Made by a program: the position numbers and the translations under genes
The notes under the pieces: generated by a model
Databases searched by the model: none
What the model saw: the letters and a program-made list of their open reading frames with translations, nothing else
Told to the model about the DNA's origin: nothing
Part shown: in pieces, positions 26,448-36,313 of the stretch
Layout of the letters: every line of letters starts with the position of its first letter
Position numbering within the stretch: position 1 is the first letter of the stretch
DNA from: Shewanella sp. MTB7
GTDB lineage: Bacteria; Pseudomonadota; Gammaproteobacteria; Enterobacterales; Shewanellaceae
Direction of reading: 5' to 3'
DNA: 64,000 nucleotides
Assembly: GCF_027571385.1 (NCBI RefSeq)
Contig: NZ_CP085636.1
Span: 5,380,501-5,444,500, forward strand

Positions 26448-26479
26448 AATGCCGTTCACTTTCGTGAATGGCATTTTTT
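26448..26479 (+). terminator. Terminator after urdA
   Basis: AATGCCGTTCAC - TTTC - GTGAATGGCATT followed by a T-run; one G-T pair in the stem. Confidence 0.75.
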
Positions 26480-26480
26480 A

Positions 26481-26577
26481 CTATTAGAAAGTTACGTAAT
26501 CGTATAGCTCACCACGAACCTATTTTTAACCAAACAACTTTACCTGATGTATATCCGTTAATCGCCTCTACTGTTGC
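26481..26577 (+). pseudogene. Relic of an Abi-type HEPN gene
   Basis: About 30 codons read TIRKLRNRIAHHEPIF and then NQTTLPDVYPLIAS. LRNRIAHHEPIF is the signature near the C-terminus of Abi-like (AIPR/Abi_2-type) abortive-infection proteins and contains the HEPN motif RNxxxH. The rest of the gene is absent: the urdA terminator abuts it on the left and an IS6 relic on the right. Confidence 0.65.
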
Positions 26578-26918
26578 CATGCGATATTACTTATCTTATA
26601 AACTCAGTTACCGTGAAATTGAGGAGATATTTGCTGAGCGAAATATCTATTTTGACCACTCAACACTGAGCCGTTGGGTTATCAAATATGCGCCGCAACT
26701 CGAAGCTGTATTCAGAATGAAAAAGCGTCATGTATCAGGTTCCTGGCGAATGGATGAAACGTACGTAAAAGTTAAAGGTCGTTGGGTTTACTATTATCGT
26801 GCCGTGGATAAATTCGGCGCGATTATTGATTTCTATTTGAGTGAAACCCGCGATGAGCTTGCTGCACGGGCTTTTTGCAATAAAGCCATCAACCAGCATG
26901 GTTTACCTGAAAAAGTCA
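26578..26918 (+). mobile_element. IS6 transposase relic
   Basis: Encodes RYYLSYKLSYREIEEIFAER ... WRMDETYVKVKGRWVYYYRA ... INQHGLPEKV, about 90% like the transposase at 22791, in the opposite orientation. The start and the last third, including the Glu of the DDE triad, are missing, and both inverted repeats are absent. Confidence 0.9.
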
Positions 26919-27262
26919 TCTGTGCGTTCATATTAAAGTTTGATACATCATAATAAAGTCTGATCATTTCTAATATAGTTTGATATTTTTTGCAGGCAGA
27001 AACGGAGTAGGAGTAACGCATTTCTGCCCCAAAGCTTGCTAAAATAAAAACTTATGCTCATGGTTCTTATCTAGAGTAGCCCTTAAGAAAGTAATCTGTT
27101 GTTGCTTGTTATTACAAGAGTCAGCTTTACTCCCCCCAACAGTCAGTCCTTACCATTGAACGTGATTATAAATAAGATAGCGCTCCGTATTTAGTCGTAG
27201 ATAAAGTAAATGGAGCAGTTGAATTCTTCTTGAAGAATCAGAGAGGACTTAGATACGCATTC
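26919..27262. other. Gene-free stretch after the IS6 relic
   Basis: About 340 bp. AAAGTTTGATA-like strings recur three times near 26935-26985. No gene, RNA or repeat of note is otherwise visible. Confidence 0.4.
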
Positions 27263-28093
27263 TTATCTTTCCAACATTGGATAGGTGAAGAATAATAAGT
27301 GTGCGAGGTTAAATAAGAAGTGCACAAGTACAGCAGCCCATAGGCGACCGGTTAAATGAAAAATAAGCCCATATCCAATACCTGCTAACCCTGCAAATAT
27401 TACTAATAATGTGCCTCCAGCAAAGTGAGCTAGACCGAATAGGCAACTGGCAACAGCAAGCCCAAAAATCCAGCCAAAACGCTGACTAACTCCTTGTTGA
27501 ACAATCCCTCTAAAGAATGCTTCTTCTGCAACACAAGTAAAAAGCAAATTGTTTAGCATAAATAGCCACAACCAACTAGGGACCGATAATTCAGGTTTTA
27601 GTGCGCCGAGTATGGCTGCGATGGGTAATAAGACAAATAATGGAATAATCGTGGCGATGATGGCCCGTGTATTCATTTTTTTGCTTGTACCTAGTAAGGC
27701 AGGATAGGCGAGTAACAGTCCAAAAAATGCAAGTGGTTTATCAAGATTTAAGTACATAGTGAAGGAAGTGCTATGGCTACTGGCGTAAACATTATCCAGT
27801 ACTTTTAGGTTATCAAATCCAGGTATAAAGTGAAGGAATAATGCCAAAGACCAGAGCATTACAAAAGTTAAGCCGGCATAACGTAACCAACCTGTCTGTT
27901 TTTGAGTTTGATAAGCAATAGCAAAGCCTATCAATACACTGGTAAAACCTACAATTGATAACCTTTGTTGAGATAAGGCACTGATTAGAGCTATAGCAAC
28001 AAATATAACAGTTGCTTTAGACTTATGGTAAAAAGCAGTAACGACAGCAATAGCTAGCGCCCCCCAAATCCATATGGCTGGATCAATTGACAT
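27263..28093 (-). CDS. CPBP-family intramembrane protease
   Basis: 276 aa, about eight membrane helices. The Abi/CPBP motifs are complete: EEAFFRG (Glu190, Glu191, Arg195), FGLAHF (His223) and HFLFN (His258). Bacterial members cut membrane proteins or peptides, and some protect against bacteriocins. It stands alone on the minus strand, facing the IS6 relic, with the fimbrial operon divergent to it. Intact. Confidence 0.88.
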   Translation of the reverse strand: MSIDPAIWIWGALAIAVVTAFYHKSKATVIFVAIALISALSQQRLSIVGFTSVLIGFAIAYQTQKQTGWLRYAGLTFVMLWSLALFLHFIPGFDNLKVLDNVYASSHSTSFTMYLNLDKPLAFFGLLLAYPALLGTSKKMNTRAIIATIIPLFVLLPIAAILGALKPELSVPSWLWLFMLNNLLFTCVAEEAFFRGIVQQGVSQRFGWIFGLAVASCLFGLAHFAGGTLLVIFAGLAGIGYGLIFHLTGRLWAAVLVHFLFNLAHLLFFTYPMLER

Positions 28094-28889
28094 ATAATAT
28101 CCTGATTTACATTAGACATAGTTAATTTAACTTTAAGGGATAATAATTGATTGTCTCTTGTAACACTAGCCTGTGATCACCCTAAAACGTTTTTGCCCCA
28201 AAACGTGTTTCGCTGCTCAAGAGGCAAATTTGCCGAACAAAGCTTGGCTTTAGAAAAGCGAATGTGAAAGGGGTTTACTGAATAGAAAATTTTTGCCTAC
28301 ACCCTCCTTTGCTTTTATCGAAGTTAAAATCAGCTCAAAACGCTTCGATAAATTAGAGGGTAAAATATAAGTATTTATATTTCAAATACTTAATCTTTTA
28401 GTGTGGACTTACAATGGACTCGATAAACGTTCTTGTTCAACTTTGCGGAGTGACCAACCAGAAAACCAAAGGAGAATGAGAGATTAGTTGATTTACATTA
28501 ATAGGTTACAGTGATTCGTTAAACCGATTTGGAGTTAGTTAGACGTGATATATAATGTAATTATCCCCATAAACCATAAGCGAACTTACTCTCGCCATGA
28601 AATAACCTCCGCAGTAACACGTATAATTTAGAAATGCAATTTCATTCAAAAAAGCTAATGGACTACATGTATTATACAAGTGCCTTTTTACCACCCCAAA
28701 GTCAACCTAATTTATATATACGGTATTTATGAATCATTATAGGATGCAGGTCGTCGCTAGTGAGTAATATTTATAGTTAGCTATATTACTTAACACTTCG
28801 ATTGAAATTAACCGTCTTTAATGTACGTAGTCGCTTTAATACAATTAAGTCTCTATGTCCTCTGTCGATGTATACAATAATGGTAAATA
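28094..28889. other. Long gene-free stretch before the fimbrial operon
   Basis: About 800 bp without a convincing gene. It includes a string related to repeats A/B (CCTAAAACGTTTTTGCCCCA near 28180) and an interrupted hairpin at 28301-28361: ACCCTC ... TTTATCGAAG (28314-28323) with CTTCGATAAA (28343-28352) ... GAGGGT. Probably the control region of the fimbrial operon. Confidence 0.5.
28301..28361. promoter_or_regulatory. Long interrupted hairpin
   Basis: Inner arms TTTATCGAAG/CTTCGATAAA are exact (10 bp, loop 19); outer arms ACCCTC/GAGGGT also pair. No T-run follows. Could be an RNA or DNA regulatory structure; a relic of a mobile end is another option. Confidence 0.5.
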
Positions 28890-29441
28890 ATGATGAATAA
28901 TTTAAAAAAGACACTGCTCGCAACTACACTCCTTTCTGTATGTGGTATCGCAAATGCTGTAGTTACAACGGGTCAATTGAGTTTTAACTTCAGTGGTGTT
29001 ATTCCCGCGGCGCCGGTGGTGACTGGAACCTTAGAATTTGAAACGGTAACAGGCGCCCCATATGTACCAACAGCAATAGTACTAGAAACCGTCAGCACTG
29101 ATGCAGGCTTTACATTACGCTCTAATACGGCAGAAAACTTTCGCTTAACAACATCGGCAACGAGCTTTTCAGCAACAGCAGTTACAGCTCAATTGTTAAG
29201 TTCAGTTGTTGCCGGTAGTGGTATCAAGGCGGGTGTAACAGCGCCAACATTAGGTATTACCATCAACGGAATGACACTTACTGCAACAGCGCAAGCTATT
29301 GGTACCCCTGTCGCTTCATCGACATCACATAATGTGGCAATGACGGCTGAAATTCAAGTGCCGACAGCCGCCGTAAATACAGCAGGTGGTAACGTTACCG
29401 CTAACGCCGCAGTTGTATTTGCTGTCGATATTAATGCGTAA
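28890..29441 (+). CDS. Major fimbrial subunit (CS1/ECP-like)
   Basis: 183 aa. Signal peptide to about residue 23 (GIANA-VVTTG). The mature protein has no Cys and is rich in Thr, Val and Ala, with strand-like repeats such as TAQLLSSVVAGSGIKAGV, as in CS1-type and ECP-type major pilins, which lack the disulfide of type 1 pilins. It is first in an operon of pilin, chaperone, usher, minor subunit, tip protein and EAL gene. Family placement is by context and character, not by a signature motif. Confidence 0.7.
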   Translation: MMNNLKKTLLATTLLSVCGIANAVVTTGQLSFNFSGVIPAAPVVTGTLEFETVTGAPYVPTAIVLETVSTDAGFTLRSNTAENFRLTTSATSFSATAVTAQLLSSVVAGSGIKAGVTAPTLGITINGMTLTATAQAIGTPVASSTSHNVAMTAEIQVPTAAVNTAGGNVTANAAVVFAVDINA

Positions 29442-29491
29442 ATAATATATGTACGCGGCAATGACTGTCGTTGCCGCACTTTTGGAAATAT

Positions 29492-30211
29492 ATGATGAGA
29501 ATAATATTCTTTCTTATGTCATTACTGGCTAGCAGTATGGCTCACGCTATTAATGTCGATAAAATGGTCCTCGTTGCCTCTGATGGACAGATTGATCATA
29601 TTACTGTAATGAACCCAGATACCTTCCCGGTCTTTGTGCGTGTAGAGCTCTCTGAATTATTGAGTTCAGGTGAGGAGCAAGTATTTAATGAGCAAGATTT
29701 TAAACATTGGCCTGTATTTGTTGATAATGATGAATTAATTATTGATCCTAATTCAAGAATAAAAATATCCATCAATAATCTCACTCACATGCTCGGCAAC
29801 ATTCAAGATAAAGACCGCATTATTGGCATTAGCTTTATACCTGAATCTTATCAAGCCAATAATCAATCTACCAAAGCTTCATTAAATATATTGATGGGCT
29901 TTAAAGCATGGTATGTGATGCCACATGGCAAAGATATAGTCAGCGGTCATGCGGATGTAATTAAAAATAAAAAAGGCAACAATCAATATCAACTGATTAA
30001 TAAAACAGACACAGTGCTCAAGTTTGAAGTTAATGCTTGTAACGTCATGAATGAAATTGACTTAACAAAATGTACCGACTCTATTATGGTATTAGCGGGT
30101 AAAACAAAAGCACTAGACTTAAGCGTAGTTACGACAGCAGGTGATATCAATATCAGTATAGCTGATTTTAAAAACAGATTAACGCTTAATAAAATAATCC
30201 CTATTAACTAA
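29492..30211 (+). CDS. Periplasmic pilus assembly chaperone
   Basis: 239 aa from ATG 29492 (GGAAA upstream). Signal peptide to about residue 18 (SMAHA-INV). Two beta-rich domains: VASDGQIDHITVMNPDTFPV and ELIIDPNSRIKISINN in the first, a Cys pair (NACNVM ... TKC) in the second. Resembles the alternate (CS1/ECP-class) chaperones rather than PapD. It would bind the pilins and hand them to the usher encoded downstream. Confidence 0.75.
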   Translation: MMRIIFFLMSLLASSMAHAINVDKMVLVASDGQIDHITVMNPDTFPVFVRVELSELLSSGEEQVFNEQDFKHWPVFVDNDELIIDPNSRIKISINNLTHMLGNIQDKDRIIGISFIPESYQANNQSTKASLNILMGFKAWYVMPHGKDIVSGHADVIKNKKGNNQYQLINKTDTVLKFEVNACNVMNEIDLTKCTDSIMVLAGKTKALDLSVVTTAGDINISIADFKNRLTLNKIIPIN

Positions 30212-30368
30212 TTTCACCTCAGCTATTTATTTTAGTTGATAGAATAGTTGGGTTAATAAATCACTGCACTGGTAGTTATTAGTTATTTTGTCACGCAATC
30301 GATACTTATTCATGCGGACTAATAATTGCTGCCAGCATAATCATCAAATACATTTTAGGCTATTGACT

Positions 30369-32834
30369 GTGAATAAAAAAATATTACTCATTTTAGTGGT
30401 TATGAGTCAATCTTCATTTCCTCAAGCATTAGCAGGTAAAATAAATGGGAGTCCGCTAGCATTAAACAAGAGTGTAGTTTCAGCATTGACCGATAATAAT
30501 AGATATACAAATATAAAATTAAGTAAACAGTTAAATACTCAATTAAACTCCATTAGCTTATTAACCACCTCCTCGAATAAAGTAGGCAATTATAATAGAT
30601 TATTGGCCTTTAAACCGCGCATCATTAACGTCATTATCGTCGGCAGTGAAGAGACCATTAAGCCGTTAACGATTGATGCCGAAGTGTCGTTTTATGCAGC
30701 CGTAATTAATGATACTCAAACAGTATACAATCACTTTATTCATGCTGGATTATCACCAGAGGGTGCGCAGCGTATTGCAGATGAATTGCACGTGGGCGTC
30801 ACGCACAGCGAGAGCTGCATGGGTGAACGCAGTGAGTGTAAACTGCCCAATGACCAATTACGATTTGTTAATGACTATTATGGTAAAACCTTGCGCGTAT
30901 TTATTCCAACGTCATTGTTTACTCAGCAAAGTTACGAACCACGTTTTTTAAACAGTAATGCCACTAATCAAATCGTGTCGAATATCTATGCCAACTATGA
31001 TAATTCTTTTACTGAAAGTTATTTTGCTAACCTCAATAACTATATTGGTATTGGTCGCGGTTATGCTCGCGTGGATGCCAGAATCAATCAATATGAGCCA
31101 AAACTCACCCGAGCTGAATATATTTATGATTTCGACCGCTATACCGCAACGATTGGATTATCTGAGAGCCTAGACTCACAATCGCTTGCTAGCCAAAGTA
31201 GTTTGTTGTCTGGCGGCGAATTTACGGGGGTAAGCCTGGCTAAAACCAATAACTTACTGGTCAACACTCAGCGTGAGCAACAGATTATCTTTTATAGCCC
31301 ATCATCAGGGTTACTGGAAGTATTGCGCAATGGAGAGGTGCTTTATCAGCAGTTTGTCAATGCTGGCCGTGGACAAATTAATTATGCTGTATTGCCCGTA
31401 GGCAGTTACAACGTTGATGTGGTCATTAAAGATAATGATACCGTGGTTTATAACAGTAAAGAGTTTATTTATAACCTCAATTTGAAAAACAGTCAGGCAT
31501 TCTCACCCTATGCCCGTGTGGGGTCATTCTCTCAGAATGAGTCAAACTTCACCTTATTCGAGGCCGGTGCCAGCTGGCCTATCACTAATCATATTAATAT
31601 GATTGCCAATGGCTATCTGCTCGATAACCGTGCTGGCTATTCATTAGGCGCCAATTACCAATATGAAAACTTTAGTTCTCGGCTGAAGTTCTCAATGACA
31701 GATAACGCCTATCAAACTGAGTTTGATGTGAACTACGGTTATCTGAATTTCAGGCTCACCGATAATCGTGGTTTTAATGACACGACGACAGATAATAATC
31801 AGGTCAATGAGGCTATTGGCTTACGAGATGGACTTATGGGCAATTTATCGTTGAACTACCCCATTTCATCGACATTGTCGATTTATGGTAATGGCTTTTA
31901 CTCCACCTCGCCATTACAAGATAACGCTGTTTACAGTGGCTCTATTGGCCTAAATTACCAGCATAGCTCCGCCATTTCTGGCAGTGTCAGTTATGAAGCA
32001 AGTAATAATAATAATCAATTTGCAATCAATATCAGTATTCCATTTACCAGCTTCTTAAATAGTAATACTTCAGTGCGTGTATCTAAGCACAATGATATTC
32101 AAACATCACTGAACTATAACGATAAAATCAATGACAATTTGGCCCTCAGTATGTCCAGCTCTGCGCGTTATATTGATAGCAGCGAGCATCATCTTAATAA
32201 AACATTCACCGCCGCACTCACCAATAATACCGATTATTATTCTGGCTCTGTGCGTTATAACACCTATGACGGTCAATCGGGTTATGGTGTGAACTTTAGT
32301 ACCACCCAATTTATTAATTCACGCGGGTTATTTTACAGCAACAATCAATACAGTAAGTCAGCTATCTATATCGATAATCGCTTAAATAAGGTTGGGGATA
32401 TTGGCAATATCAATTTATACAATGTCGAGCAGCAATATTACTCACAACATGATATTGACACTGATAAGATGATTTATCTCGATGGCTATGACCAATATAA
32501 AGTGAAGTACCAATTCGATAAACCTAACCAATATTTCATGGGGGCATCACTCGACGAGCAGGCTACCGTCGATTTATTACCCGGAAAAGTGATGATAATT
32601 GATGTAGATATTACCTCATCGAGCCAATTAACAGTCATAGCCCCAACCTACAAAGGGAGCATGCAATGTCGCGGTGAGGCGTGTTTAAGCACATCAGAAA
32701 TTAAAACGGGTGTATATAAAATGACGGTAAAACCCAACATGCCATTTGATGTCATCATCGGCGAGCAACGTTGCTGGCAAGGCGCACTGAAAGTTGATAC
32801 TAATCGTGCTGTTATCTGTGGAGGTCAATCATGA
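30369..32834 (+). CDS. Outer-membrane fimbrial usher (alternate, TcfC-like)
   Basis: 821 aa from GTG 30369, which gives a clean signal peptide (KKILLILVVMSQSSFPQALA). The TcfC-type middle region is visible in SSGLLEVLRNGEVLYQQFVN with LPVGSYNVDVVIKDN, followed by a long 24-strand barrel-like region and a C-terminal domain with two Cys pairs (SMQCRGEACL and GEQRCW ... VICGG). It forms the pore that polymerises the pilus. The ATGA overlap with the next gene shows coupling. Confidence 0.88.
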   Translation: MNKKILLILVVMSQSSFPQALAGKINGSPLALNKSVVSALTDNNRYTNIKLSKQLNTQLNSISLLTTSSNKVGNYNRLLAFKPRIINVIIVGSEETIKPLTIDAEVSFYAAVINDTQTVYNHFIHAGLSPEGAQRIADELHVGVTHSESCMGERSECKLPNDQLRFVNDYYGKTLRVFIPTSLFTQQSYEPRFLNSNATNQIVSNIYANYDNSFTESYFANLNNYIGIGRGYARVDARINQYEPKLTRAEYIYDFDRYTATIGLSESLDSQSLASQSSLLSGGEFTGVSLAKTNNLLVNTQREQQIIFYSPSSGLLEVLRNGEVLYQQFVNAGRGQINYAVLPVGSYNVDVVIKDNDTVVYNSKEFIYNLNLKNSQAFSPYARVGSFSQNESNFTLFEAGASWPITNHINMIANGYLLDNRAGYSLGANYQYENFSSRLKFSMTDNAYQTEFDVNYGYLNFRLTDNRGFNDTTTDNNQVNEAIGLRDGLMGNLSLNYPISSTLSIYGNGFYSTSPLQDNAVYSGSIGLNYQHSSAISGSVSYEASNNNNQFAINISIPFTSFLNSNTSVRVSKHNDIQTSLNYNDKINDNLALSMSSSARYIDSSEHHLNKTFTAALTNNTDYYSGSVRYNTYDGQSGYGVNFSTTQFINSRGLFYSNNQYSKSAIYIDNRLNKVGDIGNINLYNVEQQYYSQHDIDTDKMIYLDGYDQYKVKYQFDKPNQYFMGASLDEQATVDLLPGKVMIIDVDITSSSQLTVIAPTYKGSMQCRGEACLSTSEIKTGVYKMTVKPNMPFDVIIGEQRCWQGALKVDTNRAVICGGQS

Positions 32835-33376
32835 ACATACGGATATTATTAGGGTTGATGATATTTTTTCCTGTGGCGGCAACAGCCAAGATGAGTATTA
32901 GTGACACAATCACACTGAACGTCACAATCCCTAATGCGGCACCCTCTATCACCCTCTTAAACAGTGAAATCACAGATAATAATTACCGAAAACTTAAATG
33001 GATGCAGGACTCTAGTGATGGGGTGGGACAAGTTGGGAAATTTGACCCGATATTTTATCAAATACGTACCACATCACCAACGGCAGTCTCAAATTATACC
33101 TTTCATGTCAGCAATAAATACTTAAATTGCGTCAGTAATTCATCAGAAAATATTGTCGACAGTCTCCAATTATCAATTGGAGACGTGAACGAAGCCAGCG
33201 GAAAGCTGATGTTGAGCGGGGATTATTGGCACCAAGTCACCATACCTGATGGTACCACACACCATATTTCAGAAGTCATGCTGAAAATCAATTTTCCGTG
33301 GATGAATATGGTAGACCAAAGACAGCACTGGGATTGCTTTGGCAATATCGTACTACTAGTCGCATCAGAATTATAA
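32831..33376 (+). CDS. Minor fimbrial subunit
   Basis: 181 aa, signal peptide to about residue 19 (VAATA-KMS). Mature part is beta-rich with two Cys (LNCVSNS, HWDCFGN) that may form a disulfide. Starts on the stop of the usher. Probably a pilus adaptor or anchor; no signature motif. Confidence 0.65.
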   Translation: MNIRILLGLMIFFPVAATAKMSISDTITLNVTIPNAAPSITLLNSEITDNNYRKLKWMQDSSDGVGQVGKFDPIFYQIRTTSPTAVSNYTFHVSNKYLNCVSNSSENIVDSLQLSIGDVNEASGKLMLSGDYWHQVTIPDGTTHHISEVMLKINFPWMNMVDQRQHWDCFGNIVLLVASEL

Positions 33377-33392
33377 TTATTAAGTGAATAAC

Positions 33393-34547
33393 ATGAAAAC
33401 ACTCCACGTCATTATATTATTTATAAGTATTATATTCAGTCATAGTACGTACGCTTTACCCACTCCCATCACATACAATATCAGTATTGATTATGACCCT
33501 ATCACCAATCGACTCGAAAATGGCAGGATTAGTGGGGGACAGGGTGAACTCTTTTTACATCATGCTAACGGGCTCATTGTCGTTAAAAATAAAAAAGAAG
33601 CTTATAACGGTGTTTACCCGCATAGCTCTGATTCTGGTAATCAACAATTATATTTGGGAAGAAATTATTCTAATTTTGATCTAACGTTAACAGGTGTAGA
33701 TAATAATCATGTTAGGATTAATAATAGCTTATTCAGTTCATTAATGAGATTTAATTTACTGAATACTAACAATGGCGGATGGTTTGTTGGGGGTGATATT
33801 GATTGCACTTATGTTGAACGTCAAGAGTCAGGGTTTATCTCATTATATTTAGCTAGAATTCGCAATACCATAGGCAGTAATTGTCGTCATGCCCAAACGA
33901 GACACCTTTCCTTTGTAGACAACAGTATACCGTTTAATGATTCTGGTGAAATGAACTTTTCATTTGATTATGATGATGCCTTATTAACGTTCTTAGCACG
34001 CCCGACAACAATATCAGGTGATTATATTGGTAGTGTTATGTTTAACGGTGAAAGTATTAAATCAAGGGTGCAGTCAGATAATATATATCGAGAACAATAC
34101 ACTTTTAATTTTAAAATTACCAAAAAGCGCTCTTTGTTAAACTTCTCATTTCCAAATTCAGCGACCAAAACGGCTAACTTTACTCATCAAAATACCTCGC
34201 AAGGCCATATAGGACAAGCTAGATTAAACGTCGACATTAATGGTGCCTTTGATTTAGGGGATAAACTTAACTTAACCCTAACATCTACCAATGGCGAAAC
34301 CAATCAACTGCGAATGAAACATCAAACGACAAACAACTATATTAACTACTCGGCTAGATTTGTTGATCTCCAATTGGGTGACAGTGTTAATTTACAACAT
34401 AATATTGCCACCTTAATCCGCATCACTAAACACGCTAATTTTTCAGGTTTATTGACTTTTAACTATCAGGCGCCTCAAGGCATTCCTACTGGTAATTATT
34501 CTGATACGGTAATTATTATAGCCGCATTCGATATAAGCACTGATTAA
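33393..34547 (+). CDS. Putative fimbrial tip adhesin
   Basis: 384 aa from ATG 33393. Signal peptide to about residue 21 (STYA-LPT). The N-terminal 200 residues have a Cys pair (GGDIDCTYVE ... GSNCRHAQ) and would be the binding domain; the C-terminal part ends GIPTGNYSDTVIIIAAFDIS, the type of closing strand seen in CS1-class pilins. Size and position match CfaE-type two-domain tip proteins. The ligand is unknown. Confidence 0.65.
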   Translation: MKTLHVIILFISIIFSHSTYALPTPITYNISIDYDPITNRLENGRISGGQGELFLHHANGLIVVKNKKEAYNGVYPHSSDSGNQQLYLGRNYSNFDLTLTGVDNNHVRINNSLFSSLMRFNLLNTNNGGWFVGGDIDCTYVERQESGFISLYLARIRNTIGSNCRHAQTRHLSFVDNSIPFNDSGEMNFSFDYDDALLTFLARPTTISGDYIGSVMFNGESIKSRVQSDNIYREQYTFNFKITKKRSLLNFSFPNSATKTANFTHQNTSQGHIGQARLNVDINGAFDLGDKLNLTLTSTNGETNQLRMKHQTTNNYINYSARFVDLQLGDSVNLQHNIATLIRITKHANFSGLLTFNYQAPQGIPTGNYSDTVIIIAAFDISTD

Positions 34548-34558
34548 TGGAGTATATG

Positions 34559-35524
34559 ATGAACGACACTAATAATTATATTGAAATAAAAATGGCACTT
34601 AGTCAATTACAGTCTGATATTATCAACTGTATTATGGCGGGCCATTACGAAGAGTTCAAAATATTAGAATTTCTCTATCATAAAGAAATAACAGCATTAA
34701 CCCACATTAACTATTTTCCCGCTGATAATCACAATTATATCACCGCTGACAATTTATTGTATATGCACCTTAAAACGGCCATTGCCAGTAGAAAAATCAA
34801 ACCTTACATTCAACCTATTGTTGATAATAATAAACAAATAATAGGCGGTGAAGTCTTAGCTCGCTGGATGGGAAAGGACAATTTAATCAGTCCAAGTTAT
34901 TTTATTCCATTGATGGAGGATATGGGACTATTGGTTGAAATGACGGCCAGTTTACTGGAGCAATTAATTGCAGCACCCTATCAATATCCGAAGAAAACGA
35001 GATTAAGTATTAACATAACTGAAGAAGTATTAATCGATGAGACAATATTATGTTATATTAACGTACTATCAGCCTCATTCATCATCATCTTAGAGATAAC
35101 TGAAACCAGTAATTTCAGCTATTCAACAGAAATAATTAATATTATGCATAAGCTACAATTGCAAGGGGTGAAATTTGCATTGGATGATTTTGGTATAGGG
35201 TATTCAACCCTCGCCAGTTTTAATCAATATCCCTTTGATATAATAAAAATAGACCGCTCTTTTATCGAAAATATTGTCACTAGCCGTAAGCTACAATTGA
35301 CTGTGCTCAATATCGCCCAACTTTGCCAACTTTTTAATATTATAGCTGTAGCAGAAGGCGTTGAAACACAAGCGCAAGAAGATTATTTACGATCCATTAA
35401 TATTAATCATTATCAAGGTTATCTGTACAGCCTTCCACGCCATTTTGAAGAATATTTATTAATGATATCGACAATGAACAATGAACAATCAACTGCCAAT
35501 GCCGATATAATTCATGCCCCCTGA
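34559..35524 (+). CDS. EAL-domain c-di-GMP phosphodiesterase of the fimbrial operon
   Basis: 321 aa. Hydrolyses c-di-GMP if active. Catalytic set: GGEVLARW (EVL in place of EAL), Asn in SINITEEV, Glu in LEITETS, DDFGIGYSTL, Lys in IKIDRSFI, Glu in AEGVETQAQ and YQGYLYS. There is no GGDEF or membrane part; the first 80 residues are helical. The start at 34559 has GGAG 6 nt upstream; ATGs at 34547 and 34556 are possible. Being last in a fimbrial operon recalls Klebsiella MrkJ and FimK, which tune fimbriae through c-di-GMP. Confidence 0.88.
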   Translation: MNDTNNYIEIKMALSQLQSDIINCIMAGHYEEFKILEFLYHKEITALTHINYFPADNHNYITADNLLYMHLKTAIASRKIKPYIQPIVDNNKQIIGGEVLARWMGKDNLISPSYFIPLMEDMGLLVEMTASLLEQLIAAPYQYPKKTRLSINITEEVLIDETILCYINVLSASFIIILEITETSNFSYSTEIINIMHKLQLQGVKFALDDFGIGYSTLASFNQYPFDIIKIDRSFIENIVTSRKLQLTVLNIAQLCQLFNIIAVAEGVETQAQEDYLRSININHYQGYLYSLPRHFEEYLLMISTMNNEQSTANADIIHAP

Positions 35525-35569
35525 ACGGCATCGTAATACTGTTGTTGTCATTACATTTAAGGCTATTTT

Positions 35570-35733
35570 ATGTTGAAAAAGTGGATCATATGCTTATTAT
35601 AACTTCTCTTATTACTGTGTCTGCAGCAATAGCTTACCCCCCCCTAACTCAACCCGATTTTTGGTATACTGGCATGGATATTGGTCATGTCAACGTTGAT
35701 GACATCGTTAAGGAGTATGCATCAATTCAATGA
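35570..35733 (+). pseudogene. Small secreted protein, probably frameshifted
   Basis: ATG 35570 gives MLKKWIICLL and a stop; a second frame from ATG 35590 continues ITSLITVSAAIAYPPLTQPD to TGA at 35733. Joined they would make a clean signal peptide. A run of eight C (35637-35644) lies in the frame just after the signal region. Either a small exported protein with a sequence-level frame change or a relic. Not recognised. Confidence 0.4.
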
Positions 35734-36313
35734 TTACCTATCAACAGATCTTGTGTATCAATATTTAGAAGCTTTGTTGCAATGCTCAACTTCTCTTGTC
35801 TTTGAACGTGATCAGGCTACTCGGTAGCTTTTGGGTATATTGAGAGTATATTTCACTCAGCGAAAACTTCCTCAATTTCACGGTAGTTGAGTTTATAAAC
35901 GAGATAATAGCGAAGGGCTTGCATGATAATATGATGAATAATGTCGGTTTAAAAAGTTGACGTTCGTGTAGTGGATGCTAAAAATTAAGACCTGAACGTC
36001 ATCAATTCTTTAATTGGTTTCGTCAATTTATCGACAGACTCATAGCTGATGGAAATGGTCCAAAATAATGCTTATCAAAGTAATTGAACTTTTTTCATAT
36101 TAACTCCGTAAAAATCATTAGAACAGTAACATCTTAGTACAAATCAACCAACTGTCGCAATGTGACCCACGTAATCTATCTTTATTAATATGAGAGTTTC
36201 ATTCTGTTTTGTTGGCGACTACTTAATCGACGGTGTGAAGGCGGTTTCATGATATTGGCGTAGATACTAAGATTCTTACCCGAACAGCTAACCATTTTAA
36301 TAGGCACAATATT
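35734..36313. other. Gene-free stretch at the right end of the island
   Basis: Holds an IS6 relic (35848-35961) and otherwise no gene that I can support. Module copy 3 follows at 36314. Confidence 0.5.
35848..35961 (-). mobile_element. IS6 transposase relic (N-terminal part)
   Basis: The leftward frame reads MQALRYYLVYKLNYREIEEV, matching the start of the transposase at 22791, but more diverged. Only about 110 bp remain; no inverted repeat is visible. Confidence 0.85.
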
